Assembly: GCF_037975245.1 (NCBI RefSeq)
Contig: NC_092582.1
Location: 22,718,577 to 22,782,576, forward strand
Direction: 5' to 3'
DNA: 64,000 bases
From: Apostichopus japonicus
Taxonomy: Eukaryota; Echinodermata; Holothuroidea; Aspidochirotida; Stichopodidae
The notes beneath the pieces are model-generated. The model did no database searches. It had not been told where the DNA came from and saw only the letters and a list, made by a program, of their open reading frames with translations. Shown here piece by piece: positions 33,292 to 44,949 of this stretch. The number at the start of each line of letters is the position of its first letter. Positions within the stretch are counted from its first letter, which is position 1. Both the position numbers and the translations under genes were made by a program.

Positions 33292-34639
33292 CTGCGGAGA
33301 AAAATATGGGTTTTTTTCCATATGAGAATGTTTTTTGTTTTTTTCATGGCTTAAAAATGAGAAGCGTGGTTTGCTTGGTGGCAGCAAACAGATAACTGCT
33401 TACAGATGGAATGACAAGCGATGACTCGTGGGGGTGCCGCTTGAGTGATTTTTTTTGCAGATGAAAACTATTACAATTCCTAACTATTACAATTCCCCCC
33501 CAACAAAATGGCAAAGAACTGTTAGACAATGATTTAGCATAAATCCTAGTTTGCTACAGGGAATCACTTCTCTGCCTCTTCCCGTGAATTTCCAAAATCG
33601 GTCAATTTTTGTTTCGTTTCTTATTGCTCCCTTACTGTTTTGGCATTTCCCCCAACCCCCCCCCCCCCTCCCCCTTCTTTAGAGTCTGTAAGCAAGACTT
33701 TTCACAGTCAGTGCAGATTTTCAAAAGCCCACAAGGTCTGCCTGTCATGCCTAACAGAAATTTTTTAAATTTTGCTCAATTCATTGTAACTCTGATGAAG
33801 TGTCACCAAAATACAATTACAGGTTGTTTTTGTTTGGGGAGGGGGTTTTTGTTTGGGGAGGGGGGGGAGTTGACAAATCATCTTTGTTTATACAATCTGC
33901 TCCATTTTCAAAATTTTCATAAAAACTTTGAACAGACTAAATAACCAAAATAGTGCCCTCTTTTCCCTATTTAAACATGGGTGGGGGGGGATTAGTGACA
34001 AGTATGTAATAGTTACTGTTGAAATTTGGTCTCTTGTTTAGCACCTGCCAACATTTTTCACTGAATGTTCAAAATGGAAAACATACTTTGGGTAGTTAAC
34101 CTTATTGGGCCTACCTATGATTGGATACACAAAATAACAAGATGGACATATGTAACCCCTCTATTCCAATATTATATTTCTATTTTCTCCATGGGAGTAA
34201 GAACATCTTAACTTTGAATTGATGAGGCCCGTGGATGGAGGGGGGTACAAAAATTTCCCTGTAGCCCGCAAGATTTTATTTGTGCCTGGCCCCCATCTGC
34301 AGAAGCATAACACAAACCATGGGTTAACCACTTCAACTGACAAGTTTTTGAATCACTCATAAATTGGTTAGGGACAGAATATATATACTTAGTAGGCCCT
34401 TTTTGGATGGTTTGAAGTAAAAAAACAAGGGAAAACCAATGATTTTAATCTAAAGGGTAATTAACATCTAAGGCCATATCAGAAATCAAACATCTTTTGC
34501 CATAAATCTAACCAATCAACCCCCCTCCCCCCCCCCCCTGTCAAACTGTAATCTTCACAATGCAGTCTACTTAGCAACCAGTATGATGAATATGTATAAA
34601 CTTGGTATAAATATTCATTAGCTATTTAATAACTATTAC
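33292..34639. other. PBX intron between the 86-base exon and the C-terminal exon
   Basis: Poly-C and poly-G tracts at 33655, 33840 and 34511. No exon or repeat of interest seen. Confidence 0.5.
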
Positions 34640-34725
34640 CTGACTAGGCATATTGTAAGAATCTCCATTCTGCATACTCATATAGCCATCTGGTTGGTTC
34701 ATCATGCTGAAGTTACCACCTGAAC
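34640..34725 (-). CDS. PBX: PBX small C-terminal exon
   Basis: This 86-base exon encodes SGGNFSMMNQPDGYMSMQNG and DSYNMPSQ. It corresponds to the small vertebrate PBX exon with the NMSNSGD...MSVQSLNGDSYQ pattern, which is skipped in some PBX isoforms (family knowledge). It enters in phase 1 and leaves in phase 0, so skipping it here would shift the frame from the preceding exon into the next. The acceptor is TTTCTTTCAG and the donor CAG|GTAATA. Confidence 0.95.
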
Positions 34726-35183
34726 CTGAAAGAAACATAATTGATATTGTTAAAAGGGGAAAAATTCATGCCCCCCCCACCCCCAAGCGGAAAAAAAAAA
34801 CATTTGAACACACATGGAATCTGTTTGAATTTTGCCTCCTGCTTTTCGTTTCCCTTTACATGGTAACCTATGATAACATTTCTCTGATCATGAGGTTTTT
34901 TACTTTACTAGCCTAAAGGTCAGTGTCTTCAAATCTTGGCCTACCAACTGATCGTTAAAGCCCAGATTATTACCCACCACCAACATTTCGTTCAAGTGCC
35001 ATATGAAACCAGGACATGTTTTTTACCAGCGGGAAAAATCAATGCACTCGAATCATTAATGAAACATTCCTTGTTCCTTTTCCCAAAAATTTGATTTTGA
35101 TATCATCACAGATGTTCATGGTTTATTGCAAATTAAGGCTCATCTGCCGAAGGTTAGTTTAAACAAGAGCCCAAGGGCACTGT

Positions 35184-36718
35184 GGTTCCTTGCGTAGGGG
35201 TATATGACAATACACATAATATTATCAAGCAAGATTGGGTTCAAATAGTCAAGTAATTGTGGTCCTACATGTACCCATAAAGTAACCAATACTATAGCCA
35301 ACACTTTTGTGATCACAAAATGTGATCGGATTATGATCAAAATGCACTTTTGAGATCTGAACATGGCGTCGAAAATGTAAGAGATATAAGGTCACCTACA
35401 AGCAGGTCAACAGATATGATAACATTGGTGACCACAGATGACATGACCGTGAAATTTGAAAATGTTCCACCACCCCATTCACAGCTTGTCCCAAAATATC
35501 AACCGTGGCATTGGGATTTAATTGCATTAAATGTCTAAAAATTAACTTTGAACTTGTATACATAACTACACACACAAAGGTCACCCGGAGGTCAACCAAT
35601 TGACCTTTTTGATCGGTGAGACCTAAATGGAGCATCAACACTAAAAATTCAAACATTTTTTCTTTGCCCATTTTTCCCCCAAAAATACTACTTTTTTAAC
35701 ATTAATTAATTTTTAACATTAATAACTTTGCACACGAAGGTCCCACGGGGATCAACCCATTGACATTAATGATCAGAAGGTACCTTTGGCATCTGAAAAT
35801 AGCATCGAAACTGTAAAAATCCCCAAAACAAGTAAAGGTCACCAGAGGTCAAATTGAGGTCAAAGGTCACCCAGATGCGGGTTGACAATTGGATTACATT
35901 GAAGCAATTTCCAACCCTAACGGACAATTCGTTCTCAAGTTATCGCCAAAAAACTAGTTTTTTATCATTAATTGACCTTTGGTGACCTCGGATCACATGA
36001 CCGTTAAGTTTGAAAATATTCCCCTATACCATTTGCAACTTGTCCCAAAATATCAACCATGTCACACCTTGGCAATGGGGGTTATTGCATTAAATATCTG
36101 AAATTTAACTTTGACCTTGTATATCTTCGCACTCGAAGGTCACACAGGGGTCAACCTATTGACATTTATGATCAGAAGGTACCTTTGACATCTGAAAATA
36201 GCATCGAAACTGTAAAATTCCCCAAAACAAGTAAAGGTCACCAGAGGTCAAATTGAGGTCAAGGGTCACCCAGATGCGGGTCGACAATTGGATTACATTG
36301 AGGTAACTCCCAACCCTAACGGACAATTCATTCTCAAGTTATTGCAAAAATACTAGTTTTTTATCATTAATTGACCTTTGGTGACCTCGGATCACATGAC
36401 CGTTAAGTTTGAAAATGTTCCCCTAACCAGTTCACAACTTGTCCCAAAATATCAACCTTGTCGCACATTGGCACTGGGAGTTATTGCAGTTTTAATATTT
36501 TCGGTTTTTGGACCATAACTGACCTTTGGTGACCTTTGTGGGCACCAAAAACAATAGGGCACACCTTCTCCATATGGCGGATCTATAGTCCAAGTTTGGC
36601 CTCAATCCAACATTCCCTTATTGAGATAGAGCGTACCCAAGCAAGTGTCACAGACACACACACATACACACACACGCCAACCTGACTGCATAGGTTCCTT
36701 TTGCTAAAGCAAGGAACC
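35184..36718. mobile_element. AGGTCA-rich repeat element with short inverted ends
   Basis: The ends are GGTTCCTTGC (35184-35193) and GCAAGGAACC (36709-36718). Between them a 0.4-0.55-kb segment is repeated about three times, recognisable by TGTCCCAAAATATCAACC at about 35487, 36041 and 36440. AGGTCA or TGACCT half-sites are frequent. Two clusters read as direct repeats spaced four, five and one bases (35836-35869 and 36235-36268). A CA-rich tract precedes the right end. No coding frame. Confidence 0.8.
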
Positions 36719-38548
36719 AAAAAGGGGGAAAAAAGAAGAAATTTGTTGCAAGCTGATAAACCTATTCCAAATACTCTTCCATTTAGGTTGCCAATTTTGG
36801 ATTAAAAAAACTTAAAGCAGTCTGGAAGGCTGAACATCTATACTGGGTAAAACAATTAACTTTTTATCAACAATTTGACTTTACATCAAAGTCATGGCAG
36901 ATGGTTACATCCACTGGTAGTGGCTCGTAAGGTTCTTTTAACGAGGAACGTGAAAAATCCATCTTTTTTAAGGACTATCAGACAATTTCCACTGCAGATG
37001 TATTTAGGATTTGACTCTAATTTGCATACAAAAATCAGGGCAGAAAATTACTAACACCACTGATTTATCAACATTGATCTCTAGATATTTTTTTGCAGGT
37101 GAAGAAAGAAGAACATCAATTTTTTTTATTAGAATGAGTTCCCTGGAAAGTGGATCACAATCATGACATTTTAGTAACAACATTTTAACCATGCCTTCCT
37201 TTAACCGACAGAAACTGGTCTAAAAAAATCTTAAAGAGAGATGGGGAAATACCAAACAAGGTCTTGTAAAGCAAGACTAGATTTTCCTTCTTTTGGTCTA
37301 GTTTACAGGTACATGTGCAAATGAATTTCCTTACAGGTAAAGACAGGAGGGGAGGGGAGAGAAGGGGAGGGGAGGGGAGAGGGGGGAGAGGAGGGCATGG
37401 GGAGGGTGGTAGATGATAAGGGAGAGAATATTTCTATCAATGTTCCTCTTAGAATAAAAAAAAGAAAAAGCTCACATAATTTCTGTTTTAAAACTCCATT
37501 ATAGGGTTGTAAAAATTGCACAAGCAATCCTGTATATAAAGACACTGCCTCCACATACCCTAATTCAAAAGCTATACCCAAACAAAAACTACTATCACTG
37601 TGTTCCCCCCCTTCTACCCCTCCCTCCCCTCCAACTCCCCTCCAGAAATCATTACAGATACTTCAGGGGGACCTTCAAAAACACCCAAATAACAAGAAAA
37701 CTCCCAAATAACAAGAATATACCGATTTTAAATCCATAAAAACAGACAAAGACCAGACCAAATGCAGACACTTTGATGCTTAAAAAATGCCATTTCATGT
37801 AGAAAGATGCGCCAGGCATTTTTTTTGTCTCCACGATAATTTTAACACTGCGCTGGCTCCTTTGCAGAAAAATAATTACGGATCAAAATTGTCAAGTAAA
37901 ACGTGAACTGACACTGTTGAATGCCAGGGACTACCAACACACCACAAATTGCATTTCCCCTTCATTTCCTCTATTTTGCTTTGTCACAAGGCATTAATTG
38001 CAGTTGTTCTCAGCATTTTTAATAAAGGGATTTTTTTGGTGTTCACGATATAGGCAACTTCCAAGAGACAGCTTTAACCGAAAATATGAAGATTAACCCT
38101 CGACCTAATTAACCAAAATTGAGGGGCAGATTGGGTGGGTTGGGGGGAGAGGGAAGGGGGAGGTGAGGGTGATAGAGGAGGGGTAATGATTGGTAAACCG
38201 TCAAGCATGGGCATGCTGGCATGGACAGGTAGTGGGATTTTTGGTATATTGCATTAATCTCGGAGTATGTGAATAAAAACAAACGGCACCCAGATTCCAG
38301 TTATCAGGGTTTCTCTCTGTGACATTGCCAAAGGTGGGAATTTTCCTCCATGGATGAAGTATGTCACAGACACCACTGGAAACTGGCAAAGAGGAGATAC
38401 TCTTCGCTACAGGTTCTCACAAGTCCTAAGCTGGTATGGAAGTACCGAGAACAATGGATTATGGTCCTTGATGAATGGGAGGGAGAAGCTGATGTTAATT
38501 ATGGGGCCTCGGCCAAACAATAGATAGTGAAAGGTTGTTTGTACTAAC
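36719..38548. other. PBX intron, right part of the one before the 86-base exon
   Basis: G-rich tract at 37345-37400 and 38125-38170. No exon seen. Confidence 0.5.
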
Positions 38549-38735
38549 CTGACGTCGGTGTGGGAGTACCAGGGGCAGATGGATGTTGGTCCCCGGAGGA
38601 CATGTGAGGGGCGGGAGCTGCGGATACACTGTCCGCGGCTGCTGCATTCTTGGCTGCGTAGAGGTTAGCCTCTTCCTGGGCTTTACCGATGTTCTTCTTG
38701 TAACGGATACGTTTGTTACCAAACCAATTGGAAAC
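38549..38735 (-). CDS. PBX: PBX exon: homeodomain helix 3 and C-terminal extension
   Basis: The exon opens with [20 protein letters not shown], the DNA-recognition helix with Trp48, Asn51 and Arg53 and the extra helix used for Hox contact. [17 protein letters not shown] follows, then a Ser/Pro/His linker ending GTPTPTS. The acceptor is TTCCTTTCAG and the donor TCAG|GTTAGT, phase 1. The Ala/Ser-rich tail is lineage specific. Confidence 0.98.
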
Positions 38736-40952
38736 CTGAAAGGAATAGGAAAAAGAAAAGGATGAATCCAAAGTTATGACAGAGAAACGTTTATGACAAT
38801 GATCGGTCTATCAGACAGGTATCGATTAGAGTTAATTAAAGACAGATAAATTTGTTAATTAACTACATATGCTAACATACAGTCTTCGATTCCTGTCAAA
38901 ACTTGAACAAAATCCATGCAAGAACCCCCTTCCTCTTTTTTAATCAAAGTAATCTCTTGTTCAAACTTCCATCAGAGCAAAATGTCACCCTGCAAATTAT
39001 GGTAAATTTTGTAATAATTCGGCCAAAGTTTATTGGCCGACTTGTCCGACGATTGAAGAAATATTTATGACCCTCTTTTAAGGATGATGGTTCACAGGCG
39101 CTCGGCTAATTTCCAAACCATGTAAACCGTGTAAAACTGTGTTGTTGTATATGAACCGGCATCACAACTGACCACAAAAGCTTTGAAAGTAAATCAAGAA
39201 ACCATTCATAATCCTCTGTAGAGATCATTTCAACCATCTTCACCAGAGTGCAGTTGAGCAGACCGACAGAATCGATCAAAATCGTCTAAGCAACAAAGGA
39301 GCTATTATTGACAAGAATTAACCTAGATTTGTGTGTTCCCTTAACCACTTCTAATGCCAAGTTAACAACAGATCAAACTGGGAAACCTTGACAAACATAA
39401 TGTCCAGGTCTTTTTGAGATGAAATGATATAATACTTTCCTATGACAAAGTTATTGTAATACCTGCGCTACTGTGATGGAGCACTTCCTGGCAAGCTCTT
39501 CTTTAGCCTCTTCACTTGGATACGGGTTACTTAGGTGGGAGTAAAAATATTCGTTCAAAATCTCTGTGGCTTGCTTGCTGAAGTTCCTCCTCTTTCTCCT
39601 ACAGTTGCAAAGAAAGTAAAATCAAATGAAATCAAAAGCCATCGATGCATTTCTTTGATAATATAGGACATGCTATAAAAAAAAAATAATTAAAAAAAAA
39701 AATAACGTAAAAGAACGTAATGGGTACTAAATTCCTAGCGAATGAAAAGTCAAGCTACAAACGATTTTTTGTAGAATTAAAAATGGTGGAATTTGGAATG
39801 TAGAGGGCAGTGACCACCAAGAGGTTTCCTTTGGGCGGGATGGGGGGAGGCGCTGTGTAAGAACGTTACCGCTTGTTTTAGACTGAGGTAGATCGGAGAG
39901 GAATGGAAAATTACACCCATAGTGTGATTGGATAACATAATGATATTGAAAATACATGCTAGCACTATGGCTGCTCTGAACTAAGAAATGAAAATTCCCA
40001 CATCAGTGATACTATATAAATGTGGATTTCCCCTGATGGTAAAACCGTAACGTCCCATTCCAAAGACAGAACTTTTTGAATGGGGCAACGACTGACTTGA
40101 GTTTGATAACGATGTGACGTCCCAGAAAGTATCTGACCGATCTGTCAGGCCAATTTTAAGGGTTTTTTCTTCATATTTTAGCCAAGTATCAAGGATTTAA
40201 TATCCTTTCAAATTTTCAAAGAACTACAGAGTGTGCATGTTCTTTTGGGGGGTGTGGGGCTGTGTTTTGTGTAAATGCGATCACTTGAAAATACACGAAA
40301 AGGGGAAAAAACATGATACGAGAAGATTGTTATTCCAACGAGGCGAAGCTTTGCAAAGATTCTCCTCGTCCAGTGAGGAACTATTAAGGCAAGAAAGAGT
40401 CTAAGTGAGAGAAATGAAGAATTATTTCTGTAAAAGTCTATCAATGAAAAAAGCAATGCCTAAAATTTGATTCGTGAAAATTATTAAACTATCTACTAAA
40501 GTTTTCAGTTATGAGAGCATCTCAAAAGTCATCAGAATTGGTCACAAAAATATGCTAGGAAATCAAACAATAATGGTGCAATAATGGTTAAACATTAATT
40601 CCTCATCAAGAAATTAAAAATCTGAAATATTTTTCCCCCCTTGTCTAGACTCAATATTCTCTCATAATGCTCTTTAATTTTACACTCCACAATTTCTGAG
40701 AATTATTTTTGCAATCTGACGACCACCAGACGGTTCCCTTTCGAAAGAATTAAAGGTTTGTAGCGTGCAATATAATTTCGGCCTACACTGACAACCATTT
40801 TAACCGTTTCATACCATTTTCACAAATCAAAAATTATACTGATGGATTGATTAGCACCACAAAATAAATGTCTGCCTTTCCTTGTTACCACTGGTTACCA
40901 TCACCAAAGTCAACAACTTTTCTCGATTAGATATGAGAACAAAACCGGTTAC
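38736..40952. other. PBX introns flanking the first homeobox exon
   Basis: Non-coding apart from the exon at 39463-39598. The intron at 38736-39462 splits the homeobox at its usual PBX position. No repeat structure of note. Confidence 0.5.
39463..39598 (-). CDS. PBX: PBX exon: homeodomain helices 1-2
   Basis: The exon reads [20 protein letters not shown] and then [20 protein letters not shown]. This is the N-terminal arm, helix 1, the three-residue TALE loop insertion (PYP) and helix 2. It ends ITVAQ at donor CAG|GTATTA, the usual intron position of PBX genes, inside the homeobox before helix 3. The acceptor is CAACTGTAG. Confidence 0.98.
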
Positions 40953-41143
40953 CTGGCATCTAGGAACCTGGACCGGAGTATCATGACCGCCTCGCACGTG
41001 CTCTGTTTCAGCTGTACCTGAATGGCATTAAATTTCCGGTGGATTATGTTCACCATCCGATCAATTTCCTTTGGCGCAATGGGTCGTGTCCGACTCTGCT
41101 CTCGAAGGAGGTTCATGACGTGGGTTGTGAATTCGTTGCAAGC
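40953..41143 (-). CDS. PBX: PBX exon: PBC-B domain
   Basis: The exon encodes 63 residues from [20 protein letters not shown] to RSRFLDA, plus two bases of Arg, and is the complete middle of PBC-B. It is nearly identical to vertebrate PBX, including [20 protein letters not shown]. The acceptor is TCTAACCGAAG and the donor AG|GTAACC, phase 2. No frameshift or stop was seen. Confidence 0.98.
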
Positions 41144-43090
41144 CTTCGGTTAGAGAGAAGAAGAAAAAACAAGACCAAGGTGTTAAAAAAAGAGAGGGAA
41201 AAAAAAAAATCAAAGTCAACTAAAAGGGCTTTTTTTTTTTTTGTTTTTTTTTTTGGATGTTTGCCTCAAAAGTGAGTAATGTTTTTTTGGAGAGTTTGCG
41301 GATCAAATGGCTGGATTTGACTTGTAAATTGACATGTGTTGTACAACATTGCGTGTGGCGCGGTAATTCCATACTGCAGTTTTCTCGCTCAGAGTATGCA
41401 TGGAGTGACATTTGATGCCGGAAAGATAAGAACCCTCCTGATTACTTCTCAAATCTCAAGGGCTACAATTTCAAGCAACAAATTTTTTATTCCAAAGTAA
41501 CTTCATTTTGCTTTTTCTTTTCTTTCTCTCTCTCTTCTCTGTTTTTATTTAAGGCAAGTGTTACAGATGACGCATGGCTGGAGATTGGCATCTTACATCC
41601 TCATTCCGCCGACCATGTTATGAAGCGAAAGGTTCAAGAAACTGACATTTTTCACCGTCACGTTTTGTCTCTTTGACTTCCAATCGTGTCTGCTCCCGAA
41701 AGAAACAGGCATTCTGTGTCCTTGACACCTGTTGAACAGGAAAATTGCCACTAGTGGAGACTAATATCTCGCTGCATTTTGCCATCTTTCGGGGGGAAAA
41801 AAGCCGGTTTACCGTCCGCTTGAATGTCAACACGCTTAATACGAAGAACAAATCCCACTGCAGATGTACGGTACTAACCAAATTTGTCAAATTCTAAACA
41901 AATTTTTTTTTATATTATTCAGCCAGCGATTTCCCAAAACTACGGTGTCTTTCAGTAAATTCTTCACTGTTTTCATTTTTCCTTCTAATTTTTATATTTT
42001 TTTGGCGATTGGGTAGGGGGAAAGATCAAGAGTTGGACGATGGAGGAGGAAGAGGGATTAGAGAGGGGACAGAAGTGATGATGCAACTAGATGCACCAAA
42101 GCTCTCACAGTAACATGTTAATCAAATTTTGACTGTATAAACTTCCAATTACAACGAATGCTAAAGCCTGGACAAGATTATCCCACATAATCTGTTTCCA
42201 CTGTCTTTTGAGCTGTTGCAGCCGTGTGTTTGCCTAAAATTAAGACTAGGATCTCCTTGCCGAGCTACAGATCTTGATCGAGTTTAAGCAGGAAGACCTT
42301 AATACTCATGTACGTAGCTGGCTCTGTACTTTAACAAGTGTGCTATGATTTGGTTACACGATCTAGTAAGAAGAGGGATTCCTTCAGTCAAAAAAAGAAT
42401 CATCTCGAAATGCCAAGTTTGGTAGAAGACGGAGCAACTTCTCATTCAACAGATGTAAGATTAGAGGTCAAATTAACATTCATTCATGAGAGATGATTCG
42501 AGCTTGCATTGACAAAATCTAGTCGCTGCACATATTTAAAACCCTTCCTCTCTCCCCCCCAACCACCCTAAAAAATGCTAGATATGTAGCCAAAAATGTC
42601 CAAACGCACCCTAAAACTATCCCACAGTATCACACTTGAGGTGTTGTATTTTATCATATACACTACCCTGGAATAACAATTCCCAAACTCTTCGCTTTCT
42701 CTGGACCTTAACTTATTCCCTCCCTCCCTTGCCAACTTTTAACATTAGTTAAGGATGCAAATTCCATGGAAATCAGAAGAGAAAAAGAGTGCAAAATGTT
42801 TTTTTTTTTTAGTAACACTTCCATTGGTGTGGCACTAATTTAAACACTCTCCACAAAATAGAAATTGTTAAATGTTCTTGCCTTGGCCCTTTCCCCCCCC
42901 CCCCCCCTTCGGTTAGTTTTGCTCATTTAACGCATTATATGCAAATACCTCGTTCAGCCGACGATTCTTATCTCCCAAAGTGCTGTAGGTACTGCTGACC
43001 TTTAATTAAAGAGGTACTCTTAGGTAACGATCGGAAAATACATTTTAAAAGCTGACGGGACAGCATGGGATAAACATACATTGCAGCAGT
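41144..43090. other. PBX intron before PBC-B exon
   Basis: T-rich tract at 41230-41255 and a C run at 42893. No exon seen. Confidence 0.5.
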
Positions 43091-43135
43091 GAATGTATAT
43101 ACATACATACACACATACATACAAACATATACAGA
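43091..43135. repeat. TATG/TACA microsatellite at PBX donor
   Basis: The intron begins GTCTGTATATG and runs directly into (TATG)n, so the simple repeat starts within about six bases of the splice site. Confidence 0.85.
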
Positions 43136-43136
43136 C

Positions 43137-43387
43137 CTGTTCATATTTCTCTAACTCTGTGTGGTAAATCTGTCTGATCTGTGCAAGCTTGGCTCTGTAG
43201 TCTGAATGTTCTATGGCGTTCTCTTGCTGTCCCAAGCCTCCTCCGGATGCGGCCGCGGCGGCCGCCGCTGCGGCCGAGCCCCCGCCCTTCTCCGGTCCGG
43301 CCACGCCCTCCGCTATCAACATGTTGTCGAGCCTCATCAGCTGTGGGTCTGGTGGTTCCTCTTCCTGCGCGCCTCTTATGCTTAATA
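43137..43387 (-). CDS. PBX: PBX exon: end of PBC-A, poly-Ala, PBC-B start
   Basis: The exon begins after CTCTTTACAG and completes a split Val. It reads [20 protein letters not shown] and then [17 protein letters not shown], an almost exact PBX signature. Nine alanines encoded by mixed GCN codons follow, then a short Gly/Gln linker. The exon ends with [20 protein letters not shown] and LEKYEQ at the start of PBC-B. The donor is CAG|GTCTGT, phase 0. PBX proteins are TALE homeodomain partners of Hox and Meis factors in the nucleus. The PBC domains mediate the Meis contact and nuclear export control (family knowledge). A TATG microsatellite starts right after the donor. Confidence 0.98.
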
Positions 43388-44330
43388 CTGTAAAGAGACG
43401 AGAAATGATAAAAAAACATTACGGTTAAATTCGATCAGAGTAGGTCGATGGATGGTACGCGGGACCAATTATTTGTGCAGTATTAATGGTATTAATGGAT
43501 GGTACACGGGACCAAGTATATGCAGTATTAATCGATATTTACATCGACAGAAATCCCTGTTGGTTTCCCTCAGTTTTTCACTCCATGTTCAATGTTCCAT
43601 ACAGAAATATTTCTTCCCCAAAATTAGAAGCGCTCAGCTGGTAATTAAGTCTACTGCATTCCCTCACATGTTAATAACAACTTCTGCCTAGAATGATATA
43701 TGCAAATGAGGAGGCCAGACAGACCTAACCCCGTCAGACCGGACCTTCTGCTATAAATGGGTAGGCATAGGACAGGTGCTAGCATTGCTTTTTGTTTTCA
43801 ACGTTGCACATTTCTCTGGATGTAATTTTGATAATTAATTCCATTCTTTAAAACACAAGCACAACTGACTAATTAGAAGACAAGTTTACACAGAGCTGCA
43901 TGTCTTGCACTCACCGTGTGCTACAAGGGTACTGCCAAACATTCTATACAGCTCCTTTAAGGTAACCCCATACCATAAATAATGAGAGCTGTACTTGGAG
44001 GACCTAATATCTACAAATCCCACGTACCAAATCTAGAACCTTCACAATTTCTCTGTTCTTAATTCTTAACTGCCAAAACTTCCATTTTGTCTATATAGTC
44101 ACATACCACATTTTACTGCAGATGCGATGCAGTGAACATAAGCCCTTACAAGTAGCATCCCACCGTCCCAAATGTTTGAACAATTGTCAATCTGGAGAGG
44201 ATCTCTCTAAATTTTTCATGAGAAAGGTATTTCAGGGGTTTAAGGTCGAAAGAAAAAAATGATACTATTCATAAGGTCAGAAGATGTCACCTCATTATAA
44301 TGTAGAAGTCGGGCTTAATATTAAGGGTAT
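43388..44330. other. Large PBX 5' intron, proximal part
   Basis: Short imperfect repeats at 43450-43530 (ATGGTACRCGGGACCAA twice). The preceding PBC-A exon, expected upstream in the minus-strand sense, was not found anywhere up to 64000. Confidence 0.45.
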
Positions 44331-44389
44331 ATCAATACGAAGAAACATGTGTACATACGTTGGATGGTAGAATGAGAAGGAAGGGCAAC

Positions 44390-44490
44390 GACCAGAGGAG
44401 CCGGTCATTGAGGGTGCACAGTGTTAAAAGTTTTCCAGGGCATACTAGACACGGTGTTAAGGTTGTGAGGAGACAGGTAAGCAAGGAGCG
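44390..44490 (-). mobile_element. Solo copy of DIRS-associated terminal repeat
   Basis: The segment with GTGCACAGTGTTAAAAG, TTCCAGGGCAT and GGAGACAGGTAAG is a diverged copy of the repeat at 61090-61175. It lies 16 kb away with no coding part next to it. Confidence 0.75.
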
Positions 44491-44799
44491 AAGTATACTA
44501 TGCATTACCTCCATGATCAAAGAACAAATTTCCTGTAAATGTAGCCTTCACAGACAACATTTCCTCTGGATATTTGCATTCTTATATACTCTCTTATCCT
44601 TCACAAACTTTGCTATGGATATTTCCATGGAAAGTTGTGGATATATCTGGATGCTGATGTTACATGTGGATGTCAAAGCCAGGGATATATCCATCTACAG
44701 TATATCTTTGACCTCTGAGCTTTAAGAAGAAGCAAACCCACTGGACCCATCCTCAGACGTGATATATAGAGCTACCTGTCATTTTCTTCCCAAAAAGCT

Positions 44800-44946
44800 C
44801 TGAGAAATCTTATTCTATTTTTGACCCATTTTTTCACTTATTGTTTTGTTAATTAATTTGCTTTCTTTGTAAAGCGCCTTGAGCAGTGACTTTTGTCTAC
44901 TGATTTGGCGCTATATCAGCCTCATTTATTATTATTATTATTATTA
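44800..44946 (+). mobile_element. Non-LTR retrotransposon or SINE 3' tail
   Basis: The sequence GTAAAGCGCCTTGAGCAGTG, a WTTGGCGCTATAT-like stretch and a terminal (ATT)n run are a widespread 3' end of invertebrate LINEs and their partner SINEs. There is no coding part, so this is a truncated copy. Confidence 0.75.
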
Positions 44947-44949
44947 ATA

